From the NCBI GenBank assembly GCA_012103325.1, contig WLWY01000002.1, positions 1 to 64,000 on the forward strand: a stretch of DNA of 64,000 nucleotides, written 5' to 3'. The notes beneath the pieces are model-generated. The model searched no databases. It saw only the letters and a program-made list of their open reading frames with translations, and was not told the DNA's origin. Each line of letters opens with the position of its first letter. Positions within the stretch are counted from its first letter, which is position 1. The DNA is from Alphaproteobacteria bacterium (GTDB taxonomy: Bacteria > Pseudomonadota > Alphaproteobacteria > UBA8366 > GCA-2717185). Positions 1 through 9,008 of the stretch are shown here, piece by piece. The position numbers and the translations under genes were made by a program.

Positions 1-1
1 T

Positions 2-904
2 TTATCTGTTTGACGGCCCGGCGGTAAGTTCCTCGGACAAGATATCGAAGATGGCGCGTATCCTGGCATTGGTCTTGAGTTCTCCGTGAGTAACAAGCCA
101 GACAGGAACTTCGGCAGAGACTTCCTTTTGCAGGACAGCCTCAACCTCAGGTGTCATATCCGCGAGATCCTCGAACATAACTGCGAGGCCCAGTCCTCGC
201 TTAACCAACTCCCATATCGCCACCCCGCTATTGGCAACGATGCTGAATTTCTCGGCCGAGATGGCTCCGTTCATTGCGCTCAACATCTGCAAGACTCGCC
301 CGGAGGTATCCCCAAGGAAGGTCGTTCGCTCATTAATATCATTGATCGTTGCCGGGCGGCCTACAACGTCGAGATAAGAGCTTGCTCCGTAGAGATAGGC
401 TTTCGCGGTCCGTACTCGCTTGGCAAAAAGATCGGGATGCGTGGGCTCAAGGTTGCGGATTGCAATATCAGCCTCACGCCGCCGCAAGTCTTGCACGTCG
501 TTGGATGAAACGATCTCCACCTGAACCTCGGGATAGGAAAACCGGATGCGCTCGATGATTGGTGGTAACATATAGGCGCAAAAGGCATCACTTGCGGTGA
601 CGCTGACAGGACCGGCGATCATTTGATCCTGGCCCAACGCCGAAAGACTAATCTGGTCCGCCGCTTCCTTCATCGCTTTCACGTGAGCGACCAGGGCAAG
701 CCCGTTGTCGTTGATCGCCAAAGACTTTCCGACCCGATCGAATAGCAAAAGACCAAGATCATTCTCAAGAGCAGCGACATGCCTCCCCACGGTCGGTTGA
801 GACAGTCCCAAAAGTTCGGCGGCTCCAGAAAATGATCCCGTTTCAGCCGTAGCCAGGAAGGCCTGCGCTTGCGACCAGTCGAATGCGGAGGTTCGATTTC
901 TCAT
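2..904 (-). CDS. LysR-family transcriptional regulator
   Basis: The 300-residue product has the LysR plan: an N-terminal winged helix-turn-helix (about residues 8-67, with the AFLATAETGSFSGAAELLGLSQPTVGRHVAALE pattern split over helix, turn and recognition helix) and a periplasmic-binding-like effector domain (about 95-290). Length matches the family. The stop lies at bases 2-4, so the gene is complete. It is divergent from the DUF2306 membrane-protein gene starting near 1118 with 213 bp between them, the usual arrangement for a LysR regulator and its target; the effector is unknown. Family assignment is firm, target is inferred from position only. Confidence 0.93.
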   Translation of the reverse strand: MRNRTSAFDWSQAQAFLATAETGSFSGAAELLGLSQPTVGRHVAALENDLGLLLFDRVGKSLAINDNGLALVAHVKAMKEAADQISLSALGQDQMIAGPVSVTASDAFCAYMLPPIIERIRFSYPEVQVEIVSSNDVQDLRRREADIAIRNLEPTHPDLFAKRVRTAKAYLYGASSYLDVVGRPATINDINERTTFLGDTSGRVLQMLSAMNGAISAEKFSIVANSGVAIWELVKRGLGLAVMFEDLADMTPEVEAVLQKEVSAEVPVWLVTHGELKTNARIRAIFDILSEELTAGPSNR

Positions 905-1117
905 TCAAAAATGAATATCACAAGTGCAAATTATGGCAATTTCTAATTTTATTTTGAAGATGTAGAAGACCCTGATCTCCGCTGCGAAAGCACTCGGATA
1001 CGCGAGACCGGATTGATATTGGGAACCGAACAACCGCCAAATTCACCGGTCAACCAATGATGATATGGCCGCTGTGGACGAAGATTGATTCTGACCTTAG
1101 GTCAAATTAGAGGGCTT

Positions 1118-1828
1118 ATGATGACCGTTTTAACCGGACGTGAATGGACAACATTGATTCTGATTGTTGTTTTCTCGTTAATCCCCGCATTCGGTGGCCT
1201 GATAAGGCTTCTTGAACTTGCCGGTGGCCCTTCTATGCTTCCTGGAAATCCGCGCGCCCTAGCTGATCCTTTGCCAGTCATTTTGCATATCCTGGGTAGT
1301 TTCGTGTTCTGCATCGCGGGCGCAATACAGTTTCTGCCAAGTTTGAGGCGCCATCATCCGACGACACACCGAATGATCGGTCGCGTGATGGTAATTGCAG
1401 GGCTTCTGTCGGCGGTCACCGGATTGTGGATGACCTGCTTTTTTACCTTCCCCGACGCTATTCAAGGCAACCTCCTTTTCTCTGCGCGGATTATCCTAAG
1501 TTTCGCAATGATCGGACTGCTCGGGTGGGCGATCATTGCTGTTAGGGCACGTTCCTTCACAAGGCATGGAGCTTCGATGCTTAGGGCCTATGCCATTGGC
1601 CAGGGCGCCTCAACACAAGCGTTGCTTGGAATTGCGTGGATCATCACGTTTGGCACTGAGCCTACAGGCTTCTTAAGAGATTGCTTTATGGTGCTTTGTT
1701 GGGTTCTGAACATTCTAGCCGCGGAAGTGCTTATCCATCTTTTTATCGCGAAGCTCCGCCCCTCAACCCAAGCGCCTGTCGAAACCGGACCGCAGGTAGC
1801 CTTGGTCCGGCATCAAGTAGAACTCTAG
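1118..1828 (+). CDS. DUF2306-type integral membrane protein
   Basis: A hydrophobic protein of about 236 residues with roughly six to seven predicted membrane spans and the conserved look of the DUF2306 family (His in the HILGSFVFCIAGAIQF and RRHHPTTHRMIGR segments, the latter ending the first loop). A TTG at 1085 in frame would add 11 residues, but the ATG at 1118 has an AGAGGG ribosome-binding-like sequence at suitable distance and is preferred. Function of the family is not established. It is divergent from the LysR gene and is its most likely target. The C-terminal tail is polar and probably cytoplasmic. Confidence 0.75.
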   Translation: MMTVLTGREWTTLILIVVFSLIPAFGGLIRLLELAGGPSMLPGNPRALADPLPVILHILGSFVFCIAGAIQFLPSLRRHHPTTHRMIGRVMVIAGLLSAVTGLWMTCFFTFPDAIQGNLLFSARIILSFAMIGLLGWAIIAVRARSFTRHGASMLRAYAIGQGASTQALLGIAWIITFGTEPTGFLRDCFMVLCWVLNILAAEVLIHLFIAKLRPSTQAPVETGPQVALVRHQVEL

Positions 1829-1977
1829 AAGAGACGGCTGAAGGTTAGCAGATTTCTTGACAAGGCTGACATGGATGGCGTCGGGCTCCGTACAAAAATA
1901 TACCCGCCCTTCGACGCCTGAAAATTCAATCCTCAGACGCCCATAATTGCCTTTACGTTGAGAAAGGAGAACAATTC

Positions 1978-2334
1978 ATGATTAAGAAAATTGCAATTGG
2001 CTTGCCCCTTCTTGTTTTGACTGGGTGCGGCTTGGGACAAGCCCTTACTAAGGCAGGTGCCGAAAACGAACAATACAAAGCCTGTGTCCTCAATCAGGTA
2101 GAGACCCTATCAGCGAGTTACGGTGGTGGTGAACTGGCTGTCGAGAAGGCGACTGAGTTCGTAGTTTCAGCATGTAAGCCGCAGGAGGACGTTTACGTCG
2201 TGGCGATGACTGACTTGGCGATGACGATGACGGGAAGCATGGTCTCAAGAGAAAAGTTCTTGAAAGACGAGGAAGCTACTCTGCGTAGTGACCTACACGA
2301 TCTGGCGGCTGGTTTAGTTACACAAAATCTCTAG
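1978..2334 (+). CDS. small predicted lipoprotein
   Basis: 118 residues. The first 17 form a lipoprotein signal peptide: two lysines, a hydrophobic core and a lipobox LTGC, so Cys17 would be lipidated and the mature protein anchored in the envelope. A strong AGAAAGGAG site precedes the ATG. Two further cysteines (in YKACVLNQ and VSACKP) might form a disulfide in the periplasm. No known domain is recognised. It stands alone; the stop codon is overlapped by a short 7-bp-stem hairpin (2333-2349) with no clear T-tract. Confidence 0.7.
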   Translation: MIKKIAIGLPLLVLTGCGLGQALTKAGAENEQYKACVLNQVETLSASYGGGELAVEKATEFVVSACKPQEDVYVVAMTDLAMTMTGSMVSREKFLKDEEATLRSDLHDLAAGLVTQNL

Positions 2335-2661
2335 CGGTCCATGACCGCTTCGGGTCAACATGGGACGAAAAATGGGCATCACGACTACGTCCGAGATCGA
2401 AAGCAAAGCGGTCGTAGATCGCCGGCAAGCAGACCTGAGCTATCGCTGCCGACAGTGATGGCCTGACTAGCGCGTAACCGCTCGATTTATGAATTTTCCA
2501 TATTGGCTATTATCCCGCCGGCCCGTAGCGCTGTACGTTGATGTTGTCGGCCTGCTCGCGTGCGGCTGCGCTGTTATACCTAAATCTCCAGGGTTGCTGT
2601 GCATCGTCTGCGGGAGGCGCTAGGCTAGTTCACGTATCGTTCGTGATGAGGGGAGAATGTG
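2335..2661. other. intergenic stretch without a convincing gene
   Basis: About 330 bp between the lipoprotein and the M24 peptidase gene. The only structure seen is the short inverted repeat AGCGGTC-CAT-GACCGCT beginning on the lipoprotein stop codon; it lacks a clear U-run. Short open frames here have no ribosome-binding site or recognisable product. The promoter of the peptidase gene presumably lies in the right half but no clear boxes were identified. Confidence 0.4.
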
Positions 2662-3795
2662 ATGCCGGACAGCAAACCGGAAATCTTCATCAATACCGAC
2701 CGGCTGAACCAGATCCTCGATGAGAACAGGCTCGACGCCGTCGTGGCGCGGTCCGGCCGCAACTTCACCTATTTGAGCGGGCTCGCCTATCCGGGCACCC
2801 TCGCGCGGCTGCTGGATTTGCCGGATTCGGACCGCGGCGTGATGGTCCTGTGGCCGCGCAACGGCGAGCCGGTGGTGATCGTCAACGGCACGGCGGCGGG
2901 GCTGGCGGCGCGGGATTCCTGGATCGAGCGGCAGGTCATTTACGAAGGCTATGTCGAGTCGCCCTACAGTCGGCTCGCCGCCGTATTGAAGACGGAAGGG
3001 CTGGCCGAAGCCCGGGTTGGATTCGAGCAGGACTATGTCAGCGCCCGGGACTGGGCGCTGGTCCAGGATGTGCTGCCGAAGCTCGACATGGTCGACTGCA
3101 CGGCGATCATGGACCGGGTGCGCTGGATCAAGACGCCCGAGGAGGTTGCCCGCATCAAGCGCGCCGCCGACCTGCTCGACGATGTCTTTCTCGAGGTGTT
3201 TCCCGGGCTGCGGCCCGGCGATACGGAGCGGCTGGCGCACAGCCGCATTATCGCGGGCTGTCTGGAACGGGGCTTCAACTGGGCGCACGGTATCCTGAAT
3301 TCCAGCACCAACACGATTCCCTATGCCGGGGAAAGCGACGTGGTCTTCAACGCAGGCGATGTCATGCGCACCGATTACGTCGCCTATCTCGACGGCTATC
3401 CGGGGCACCAATCCCGCAATCTGATCTTCGGCGAGCCGACGCAGCAGCAACGGGACGAATACCGGTCGATCCGCGATATCTACCGCGCCACCATCGACAA
3501 ATGCCGCCCGGGCGCGCGCGTCGGCGATATCTATGATTTTGCGGTCGAAGCGTTCACCTCGGAGGGTTGGAAATTCGAGTCGCTGCTGGTCGGCCACGGC
3601 GTCGGGTCATGGTGGCATCAGCAGGAACCGATCCTGCGGCGCGGCAGCGATATCGTGCTCGAGGAAGGCATGGTCCTGGCCCTCGAGCCGCATATCGGCC
3701 ACTGGCACATTCAGGACATGGTGGTGCTGCGCGCCGACGGGCCGGAACTGTTGTCGGATAAAATGTCGACCGATGAGCCGTTCGTTACCGGCTAG
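2662..3795 (+). CDS. M24-family (creatinase/aminopeptidase P fold) hydrolase with altered metal ligands
   Basis: 377 residues with the two-domain M24B plan: N-terminal creatinase-like domain (about 10-150) and C-terminal pita-bread domain (about 158-370). In aminopeptidase P the metal site is Asp-Asp-His-Glu-Glu. Here the first Asp (D238 in MRTDYVAYLDGY), His (H312 in GHGVG) and Glu (E342 in ALEPHI) are present, but the second Asp position is His (H249, GYPGHQSR instead of GYxxDxTR) and the last Glu is Gln (Q351, IQD instead of IED). A normal dinuclear peptidase site is therefore unlikely; a metal-free or mononuclear creatinase-like or C-N hydrolase role is possible. ATG 2662 follows a GGGGAGA site; the adjacent GTG 2659 is an alternative. 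Confidence 0.85.
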   Translation: MPDSKPEIFINTDRLNQILDENRLDAVVARSGRNFTYLSGLAYPGTLARLLDLPDSDRGVMVLWPRNGEPVVIVNGTAAGLAARDSWIERQVIYEGYVESPYSRLAAVLKTEGLAEARVGFEQDYVSARDWALVQDVLPKLDMVDCTAIMDRVRWIKTPEEVARIKRAADLLDDVFLEVFPGLRPGDTERLAHSRIIAGCLERGFNWAHGILNSSTNTIPYAGESDVVFNAGDVMRTDYVAYLDGYPGHQSRNLIFGEPTQQQRDEYRSIRDIYRATIDKCRPGARVGDIYDFAVEAFTSEGWKFESLLVGHGVGSWWHQQEPILRRGSDIVLEEGMVLALEPHIGHWHIQDMVVLRADGPELLSDKMSTDEPFVTG

Positions 3796-3873
3796 AGCGT
3801 CTCAATAGTTTTTCCGAAACTTCCATCTATGGTAGGTTTGTTGCACTTTTGGTTGCCGAAAGGGATGCATGCT

Positions 3874-5079
3874 ATGGCAAGGACGATTTACGCACTGCTT
3901 CCGCTTGCTTTGATCCTGCTGATGGGGCTTCCGGGAAATGTCGATGCTGCAGTGGAGCTCAAAGTTACTGATTTCAAATGCAGCGGTTCCAAAAGTGAGC
4001 GAGGTTCGAAAACAGTAGACGGTACCACGCTCGACACTTGCAGGATCGGCGACCGTGTCACGGCTGTTGTTTCAAAATCAAATCTCGATAAGTGGCTGGC
4101 TGCGCCTCCTAAGAAACATACGCTTGAAAAACTCGTCCTTGCGCTGGATGGACAACTGCTTGTTGGCAGTCATGCAAGATTGACTGACAAAGGGCTCAGC
4201 TTTGAGCTGGTGCGCAAGCAAGACAATACGAGCAACATGGCGGCGTGGAAATCGTTGCTGGCACGCACGGAACTGTTTGAACCGAAAAAGATGACGATCG
4301 CGGTTGCGCTGGAAGGTACGGCCGAGAGATATGGTCAGAAGGATGTTTGGATCCAAGTAGCGTCACATTCTCGGCTAGGGATCGTCATTATCAGCTACGT
4401 TGTGCTGGTTTGGGTGTTTTTGTGGTTGGTTTTCCGTAAGGGCTTGTTGCGGGATTCCGGACCCAATCCCGAGACGGGACAAAAACCATTCAGCCTTGGC
4501 TATGCACAGACGGCCTTTTGGTTTTTTATCGTGATTGGGGGTTTTCTCTACGTCTGGCTGGTTGCGGGTGATCTTGCCGTACTGACTCCGGGTGTGCTTG
4601 GTCTCATCGGCATTAGCGCCGCCACCGGTCTGGTGGCGACATCTGTTGCAGCATCGAAGCAGACTGGCGTTCCGGCAGAGCTGTCAAAGCTGGAACAAGA
4701 AAAAAGCGAACTCGACAGCCGGTTGGCAATAATTGCGCAGGAAATTCAAGCTTCGACCGCAGCGGGGATCCCGCCTGCGCTGTCAAGCGAGCAAGCTCAG
4801 AAGAACAAGCGCCGAGCGGTCGTTGATGCGAAAATCTCTGACCTGACGAGCGTTCCCGCCTCCGTTGGTTTTTTTCAAGACATTCTAAGCAGCGGCGGAG
4901 AAGTGTCGCTCCCGCGTTTTCAGATGATGGGGTGGACGTTGGTGCTGGGGATCGTATTTGTGCATTCCGTCTTTACGACACTCAATATGCCCGAGTTCGA
5001 TGAGACTCTGCTGGGCCTAATGGGCCTGAGTTCGGGGACTTATGTCGGGTTCAAATTCCCAAGCAAGACGGGCAAGTGA
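3874..5079 (+). CDS. membrane protein with signal peptide and coiled coil, unknown function
   Basis: About 401 residues from the preferred ATG at 3874, which has GAAAGGG nine bases upstream; ATGs at 3865 and 3829 are in frame but worse placed. A signal peptide (MARTIYALLPLALILLMGLPGNVDAA) leads a roughly 160-residue extracytoplasmic domain with a Cys pair, then four hydrophobic segments (IVIISYVVLVWVFLWLVF; TAFWFFIVIGGFLYVWLV; a segment following it at LTPGVLGLIGISAATGLVA; and a last one near MMGWTLVLGIVFVHSVF). Between the third and fourth is a polar heptad-like stretch rich in Glu/Lys/Gln (SKLEQEKSELDSRLAIIAQE) suggesting a coiled coil. I do not recognise the family. It is convergent with the protease gene, 14 bp away. 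Confidence 0.7.
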   Translation: MARTIYALLPLALILLMGLPGNVDAAVELKVTDFKCSGSKSERGSKTVDGTTLDTCRIGDRVTAVVSKSNLDKWLAAPPKKHTLEKLVLALDGQLLVGSHARLTDKGLSFELVRKQDNTSNMAAWKSLLARTELFEPKKMTIAVALEGTAERYGQKDVWIQVASHSRLGIVIISYVVLVWVFLWLVFRKGLLRDSGPNPETGQKPFSLGYAQTAFWFFIVIGGFLYVWLVAGDLAVLTPGVLGLIGISAATGLVATSVAASKQTGVPAELSKLEQEKSELDSRLAIIAQEIQASTAAGIPPALSSEQAQKNKRRAVVDAKISDLTSVPASVGFFQDILSSGGEVSLPRFQMMGWTLVLGIVFVHSVFTTLNMPEFDETLLGLMGLSSGTYVGFKFPSKTGK

Positions 5080-5093
5080 CGAATTTGATGTAA

Positions 5094-5969
5094 TCAACGC
5101 GGGCAGCTGACCCGGGCGATGAAGGGTTTCGCTTGCTTGAAGATCGTCTCGCGGGGACGGGGATCGTCTTTCGCTGTGCTGCTGTAGTCGACATCGTGGC
5201 TCTCCAGAAACCGGAGGGCCACCGGGTTGGAAATGGCGAAGCCGCGGTCGAGGATGAGTCGACCGTGTTTCTTGAAGACGGCGGGTGTATTGAGTTGCGC
5301 ATAAACAACGCCGATAACGTGGCCGCTCGCATCGAGAACCGGACCGCCGCTATTGCCGGGACGGACGGCAACGGACATCTTCAGGCGGGTACCGTTGCTG
5401 TTCGGCGCATCGAATGTGCCGGCGACCAATTTGGGGCGGATTGGCGCTAGTTTGTGGGTGCCGTAGCCGATGACGGAAATTTCGCCACCCTGTCCGATGG
5501 TCACCGGCGTACGGAACTTGGCGATGGCGGGCGCCGCCAACGTTGTCTTGAGCAAGGCCAGGTCGTTAGCCTTATCGGTTCCGACGATGGTCGCGGTGCC
5601 CTGCTGGCCATCGGTCGTATCGATCCAGATAACCTTTTTGCACGCCGCGATCACATGGTTGTTGGTGACCACCAAACCGTCGCGGGTCACGAAGAACCCG
5701 GTACCGTGCCCGCGTGGGCCTTGATGGCGCTCCGACTTTGGCTGCATGGCGCGCTTGACCCGCTCGCGGTGAAGCTTTGCCTTAATGCGTTTTGCCTCCG
5801 CGTCGCTAAGCACGTCTCCCTGACAATTTTCCGCTAGTCTTGGTTGTACGGTGTTGCGTTTTTTATCGTAACATTGAACAACGGAATGCTGCGATGCCAC
5901 GGACGGTGTGGCCAATAAAGTCAATAAAATCAAAAGAGAAGCGCGACGAAGCGCGAAAAAAAACGTCAT
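5094..5969 (-). CDS. secreted trypsin-like serine protease (S1C-type, no PDZ)
   Basis: 291 residues: a signal peptide (cleavage near PSVA-SQ, residue 26), a short Cys-containing basic linker (27-85), then one chymotrypsin-fold protease domain. The catalytic triad is visible as H105 (VTNNHVIA), D136 (KANDLALLK) and S207 (RPGNSGGPV). These motifs match HtrA/DegP-type proteases but the protein ends after the protease domain without PDZ domains, as in the smaller periplasmic or secreted members. Function is periplasmic proteolysis, substrate unknown. It is convergent with the preceding membrane protein; IS66 copy 1 lies about 135 bp upstream of its start and may have replaced part of its promoter region. 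Confidence 0.88.
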   Translation of the reverse strand: MTFFFALRRASLLILLTLLATPSVASQHSVVQCYDKKRNTVQPRLAENCQGDVLSDAEAKRIKAKLHRERVKRAMQPKSERHQGPRGHGTGFFVTRDGLVVTNNHVIAACKKVIWIDTTDGQQGTATIVGTDKANDLALLKTTLAAPAIAKFRTPVTIGQGGEISVIGYGTHKLAPIRPKLVAGTFDAPNSNGTRLKMSVAVRPGNSGGPVLDASGHVIGVVYAQLNTPAVFKKHGRLILDRGFAISNPVALRFLESHDVDYSSTAKDDPRPRETIFKQAKPFIARVSCPR

Positions 5970-6156
5970 ATTTGGGGGATCCTTGATTCAATAGCCCTGC
6001 CGTCGTAACGACTAGCATTACGACAATTATCATTAATGCGAGATAAATTTTATAGAGTGGCCCATTTGGGTGACGGGTTGCGTCTCAACCTGTTGTATTT
6101 AAGATGTGAGCGTCCGGTAAAGCAGCCCTGCCTATGATGACGTTGGACTGTTACGC

Positions 6157-7668
6157 TCAGGTTTGAGCGTAACGCCAGGGGAGCAGTTCGTCGATCCGAT
6201 TGATTTTATGGTCGGCGATACAGGCTAGCGTGTCGGTTAGCCAGGCCTGCGGATCGACGCCATTGAGTTTTGCTGTCTCGATCAGCGTATAGGCGATGGC
6301 GGCTGATTTGCCGCCGGCCTCGGACCCCATGAAGAGATAATTCTTCCGCCCCAGGGCGATGGGCCGCATGGATCGCTCTGCGGTATTGTTGTCGAGTTCA
6401 AGAAAGCCGTGATCTAGATATGGTCGCAGCTTCTTCATGCGGGTCAGGGCGTAGCGAATAGCACCGGCTAAGGGTGATTTGCCGGATATCCGGGTCAATT
6501 GGGCATGCAGCCATGATTCCAGGTCGTCGAAGATTGGTTTTGATTGGCGCTGCCTGATCTTCACCCGTTGATCCGGCGATTGGCCCCGAACCTCCTTCTC
6601 GACGCCATAGAGTGTGGCGATACGTTTTATGGCTTCCTCGGCAATCGCCGATCCCTGAGCTTTGTGGATATCGACGAACTTGCGTCGGATATGGGCCATG
6701 CAGGCCACTTCCGTCACCTTGCCCGTGCGGTACAGGTCATTGAACCCCGCATAGCCATCGGCATGCATGAAGCCCGTGAAGTCCGCTAGATGTTCGCGCG
6801 GGCGAACGCCCTTCCTGTCGGACGAGAACTGATACCATGCGGCAGGATGCGCCTCTCCGGCCCAGGGTCGTTCATCGCGGACATAGGCCCAAAGCCGCGC
6901 GGTCCTGGTTTTACCGGAGCCTGGGGTCAGCATTTTTACCGGCGTATCATCGGCGAAGAGGGCCTGTCCCTTTAAAACATGGCGCGCGACGGCGTCCGCC
7001 AAAGGTTCCAACAGAGCCGTGGATTTGCCAACCCAATCGGCCAGGGTGGAGCGGTCCAGATCGATCCCCTCGCGCTGGAATATCTGACTTTGCCGGTACA
7101 AAGGCGAATGATCGGCGTACTTGTTGACCAGCACATGGGCCAGTAGGCCAGGACCGGGCCGCCCGTGCTCAATCGGCCGCGACGGCAGGGCTGCCTGATG
7201 GAACGTCTCACAGCAGGTGCAGGCCATGCGCGGGCGAACAATCCGGTTCACGACAAAACGTCCGGGGACATATTCCAGTTCCTCGGTGACATCGTCGCCA
7301 AGCGTTTTGAGCGCACCGCCGCATTCCCCACAGGCATCGCCCGGCGACAGTGTTGTCTCGTTGCGTGGGAGATGACCGGGCAGCGGTTTACGTTTGGGCT
7401 TGTCTTTTGGCGCTGCAGATTGATCTGCATTTGCATCGTCTGACGCGGGCTCCTGCGCGGACGCCGCAATCTCTTCGTCTTCCAGCGTCAACGCCAGTTG
7501 ATCCAGAGCCTCCGAGCGCGACCCGAAGCGATGCTGGCGCATCCCGGCCAATTGGTGTTGGAGCTTCTCGATCAACACCGCCTGTGACTTCACTTCCGAC
7601 GCCAGCGATGCCACCAGACCTTTTAATGCGGCAGGTTCATTCGGGAGGTTCTCAGCGTCGTCGAGCAT
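6157..7668 (-). CDS. tnpC: IS66 transposase TnpC
   Basis: 503 residues, the DDE transposase of IS66. It shows an N-terminal leucine-rich coiled-coil region (about 12-50), a zinc-finger-like Cys cluster (CGECGGALK and CTCCETFH), the transposase core with [23 protein letters not shown] and the C-terminal [31 protein letters not shown] block that holds the catalytic Glu. Length and motifs are those of intact family members. It appears functional and is identical at protein level to the copy at 46652-48163. Confidence 0.95.
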   Translation of the reverse strand: MLDDAENLPNEPAALKGLVASLASEVKSQAVLIEKLQHQLAGMRQHRFGSRSEALDQLALTLEDEEIAASAQEPASDDANADQSAAPKDKPKRKPLPGHLPRNETTLSPGDACGECGGALKTLGDDVTEELEYVPGRFVVNRIVRPRMACTCCETFHQAALPSRPIEHGRPGPGLLAHVLVNKYADHSPLYRQSQIFQREGIDLDRSTLADWVGKSTALLEPLADAVARHVLKGQALFADDTPVKMLTPGSGKTRTARLWAYVRDERPWAGEAHPAAWYQFSSDRKGVRPREHLADFTGFMHADGYAGFNDLYRTGKVTEVACMAHIRRKFVDIHKAQGSAIAEEAIKRIATLYGVEKEVRGQSPDQRVKIRQRQSKPIFDDLESWLHAQLTRISGKSPLAGAIRYALTRMKKLRPYLDHGFLELDNNTAERSMRPIALGRKNYLFMGSEAGGKSAAIAYTLIETAKLNGVDPQAWLTDTLACIADHKINRIDELLPWRYAQT

Positions 7669-7740
7669 GCCGGCAATCTATCAGCCGCCACCCCGCATGG
7701 GAATCCCCGGAAATTGACAACCCTTTGCTGTGAAACGACT

Positions 7741-8100
7741 TTACCCAGCCGTCAGGGGACGCCACGTTCGTTGTGGTATGCGCCAATCAATCCCTTCCAG
7801 CAGCATCGCCAATTGAGCCGGGGTCAGCGCAACCTTGCCCGCTTTCGCAGACGGCCAGACAAACCGTCCCTTCTCCAGACGCTTCGAGAACAGACATGCC
7901 CCTTGCCCGTCCCACCAGATCACCTTGATCAGATCGCCACGGCGACCCCGGAAGACGAACAGATGACCGCAATACGGCGCCGCCTTTAGAACCTTCTCTG
8001 TTTGCGCTGACAGCCCATTGAACCCCTTACGCATGTCCGTCACGCCGGCCGCAAGCCAAACCTTCGTGTTCGTGGGAACCGGGATCATCCCGACAAGCAC
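7741..8100 (-). CDS. tnpB: IS66 accessory protein TnpB
   Basis: 119 residues (116 if translation starts at the second [16 protein letters not shown]). It has the IS66 Orf2 hallmark segments [30 protein letters not shown] and [20 protein letters not shown] ending. The protein is needed for IS66 transposition but its chemistry is unknown. The gene overlaps the end of tnpA. Compared with copy 2 it carries Phe instead of Val in the KGR(F/V)VWPS segment from a single base change. Confidence 0.93.
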   Translation of the reverse strand: MLVGMIPVPTNTKVWLAAGVTDMRKGFNGLSAQTEKVLKAAPYCGHLFVFRGRRGDLIKVIWWDGQGACLFSKRLEKGRFVWPSAKAGKVALTPAQLAMLLEGIDWRIPQRTWRPLTAG

Positions 8101-8462
8101 CGGAGCAGACGTACGAGCGCTTCGGGATCGTAAGGGCCGCTAATGCTCAAGCGATGACCTCCGGCAAGCGTGACCTCGATCTTGCCTTCGTCACCAACAG
8201 GGCGCTCGGCTTCGTGCTCGACGTGACGCGCAATCTCAACCGGCAGGAAACAGGCGGCGTCATCGACCGTGTCACTTCCCGCAAACCGGGGATCTTTCAG
8301 CCAGTTGAAAACCTGATTGGCGTTCACATTGTAGCGCCGTGCAACCTGTGAAACCGAAACGCCCGCAAACCGCGTCTGTGCGCAAATCATCCGCTTCTCG
8401 TCTGCACTCCAGCGCCGACGCTTGCCCCGCTTCGCCACATCCTGATCCCCGTTAGTGTCCAC
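8085..8462 (-). CDS. tnpA: IS66 protein TnpA (HTH)
   Basis: 125 residues starting at a GTG close to the IS end. The N-terminal half holds a helix-turn-helix ([39 protein letters not shown]), as in IS66 Orf1/IS3-type Orf A proteins. It overlaps tnpB by 16 bases, which suggests translational coupling. Identical to the copy at 45858-46235. Confidence 0.93.
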   Translation of the reverse strand: MDTNGDQDVAKRGKRRRWSADEKRMICAQTRFAGVSVSQVARRYNVNANQVFNWLKDPRFAGSDTVDDAACFLPVEIARHVEHEAERPVGDEGKIEVTLAGGHRLSISGPYDPEALVRLLRCLSG

Positions 8463-8527
8463 CTAAACAAGTGGACACTAAACCTCACTTCTTCTGCACG
8501 GCAGAGCGGTCAGGCCGGACGCTTACC

Positions 8528-8611
8528 ACGATGCACTACGCCGTGCACGATCACGGCGACGCCGAGCGGATCATGCACCGGATTACCATCGCCGGGGACC
8601 GGCCGGCGTGA
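8528..8611 (+). pseudogene. 3' remnant of a TauD/TfdA-family dioxygenase
   Basis: Immediately beyond IS66 copy 1 the plus strand reads 27 codons to a TGA: T-M-H-Y-A-V-H-D-H, then a spacer, then M-H-R-I-T-I-A-G-D-R-P-A. This is the C-terminal signature of Fe(II)/2-oxoglutarate dioxygenases, with the distal iron His (in TMHYAV) and the 2-oxoglutarate-binding Arg (in MHRITIAGDRP). It matches the tails of the intact genes at 57340 and 58211 almost residue for residue (NMHYAVRDY...LHRTTAAGERPV). Everything upstream of this point, including the HxD motif, is missing, so the gene is dead. The missing part is not on the other side of the IS. Confidence 0.9.
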
Positions 8612-8618
8612 TGCTGCG

Positions 8619-8882
8619 TTACAGGATCAGGCCGATATAGGCGGGCGGCGCCACCGCCTGCGCCTCCGCCTCCGCCAATAAGGGCAACCACTGGTGGTGA
8701 TCCGCCGTTTCGTATAGCTTAATCAGGAACAGCACGGTGTAGCAGACGGCGCTCGACGCGGCGCGGATACAGGATTTCAGACTGTCTCCGCACCAGCAAT
8801 CATACGCCGCCCAGCCATACATCGCGGCGAGGCCCATCGTGGCGAGAAGGAGACAGAACGGGTTTAAAAGTTCGGGTAACAT
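8619..8882 (-). CDS. small putative membrane protein
   Basis: About 87 residues from the ATG at 8882 (an upstream TTG at 8939 would extend it). Two hydrophobic segments are visible (NPFCLLLATMGLAAMYGWAAY and SSAVCYTVLFLIKLYE), with several cysteines. No family is recognised. It is divergent from the HTH/TPR gene that starts at 9009. Could be a genuine small inner-membrane protein or a chance frame; the double hydrophobic pattern favours the former only modestly. Confidence 0.35.
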   Translation of the reverse strand: MLPELLNPFCLLLATMGLAAMYGWAAYDCWCGDSLKSCIRAASSAVCYTVLFLIKLYETADHHQWLPLLAEAEAQAVAPPAYIGLIL

Positions 8883-9008
8883 CGGCACATCCTCATACGG
8901 TGAGATTGCGCCGTCCGGACGGCAATGACTGTCGATCAACGGGTTGCAGTATGGCGAAATCGCCCGGAGTCGCGGTTACGGGAAGGCCCGGAAAGTTACG
9001 GAACATCC

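Larger units (their letters stand above)
6106..8526 (-). mobile_element. IS66-family insertion sequence, copy 1 (complete, no target duplication)
   Basis: A 2421-bp element identical in length to the copy at 45794-48214 but in opposite orientation. It carries tnpA, tnpB and tnpC and ends in imperfect inverted repeats GTAAGCGTCCGG (at 8526, reading minus) and GTGAGCGTCCGG (at 6106), as usual for IS66. Flanking octamers differ (tttaagat before 6106, cacgatgc after 8526), so the expected 8-bp target duplication is missing. The right flank is the 3' end of a TauD gene whose front is absent. Together this points to a deletion or recombination at this copy after insertion. One base difference from copy 2 is visible (7863 versus 46457), changing Phe to Val in TnpB. 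Confidence 0.95.
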
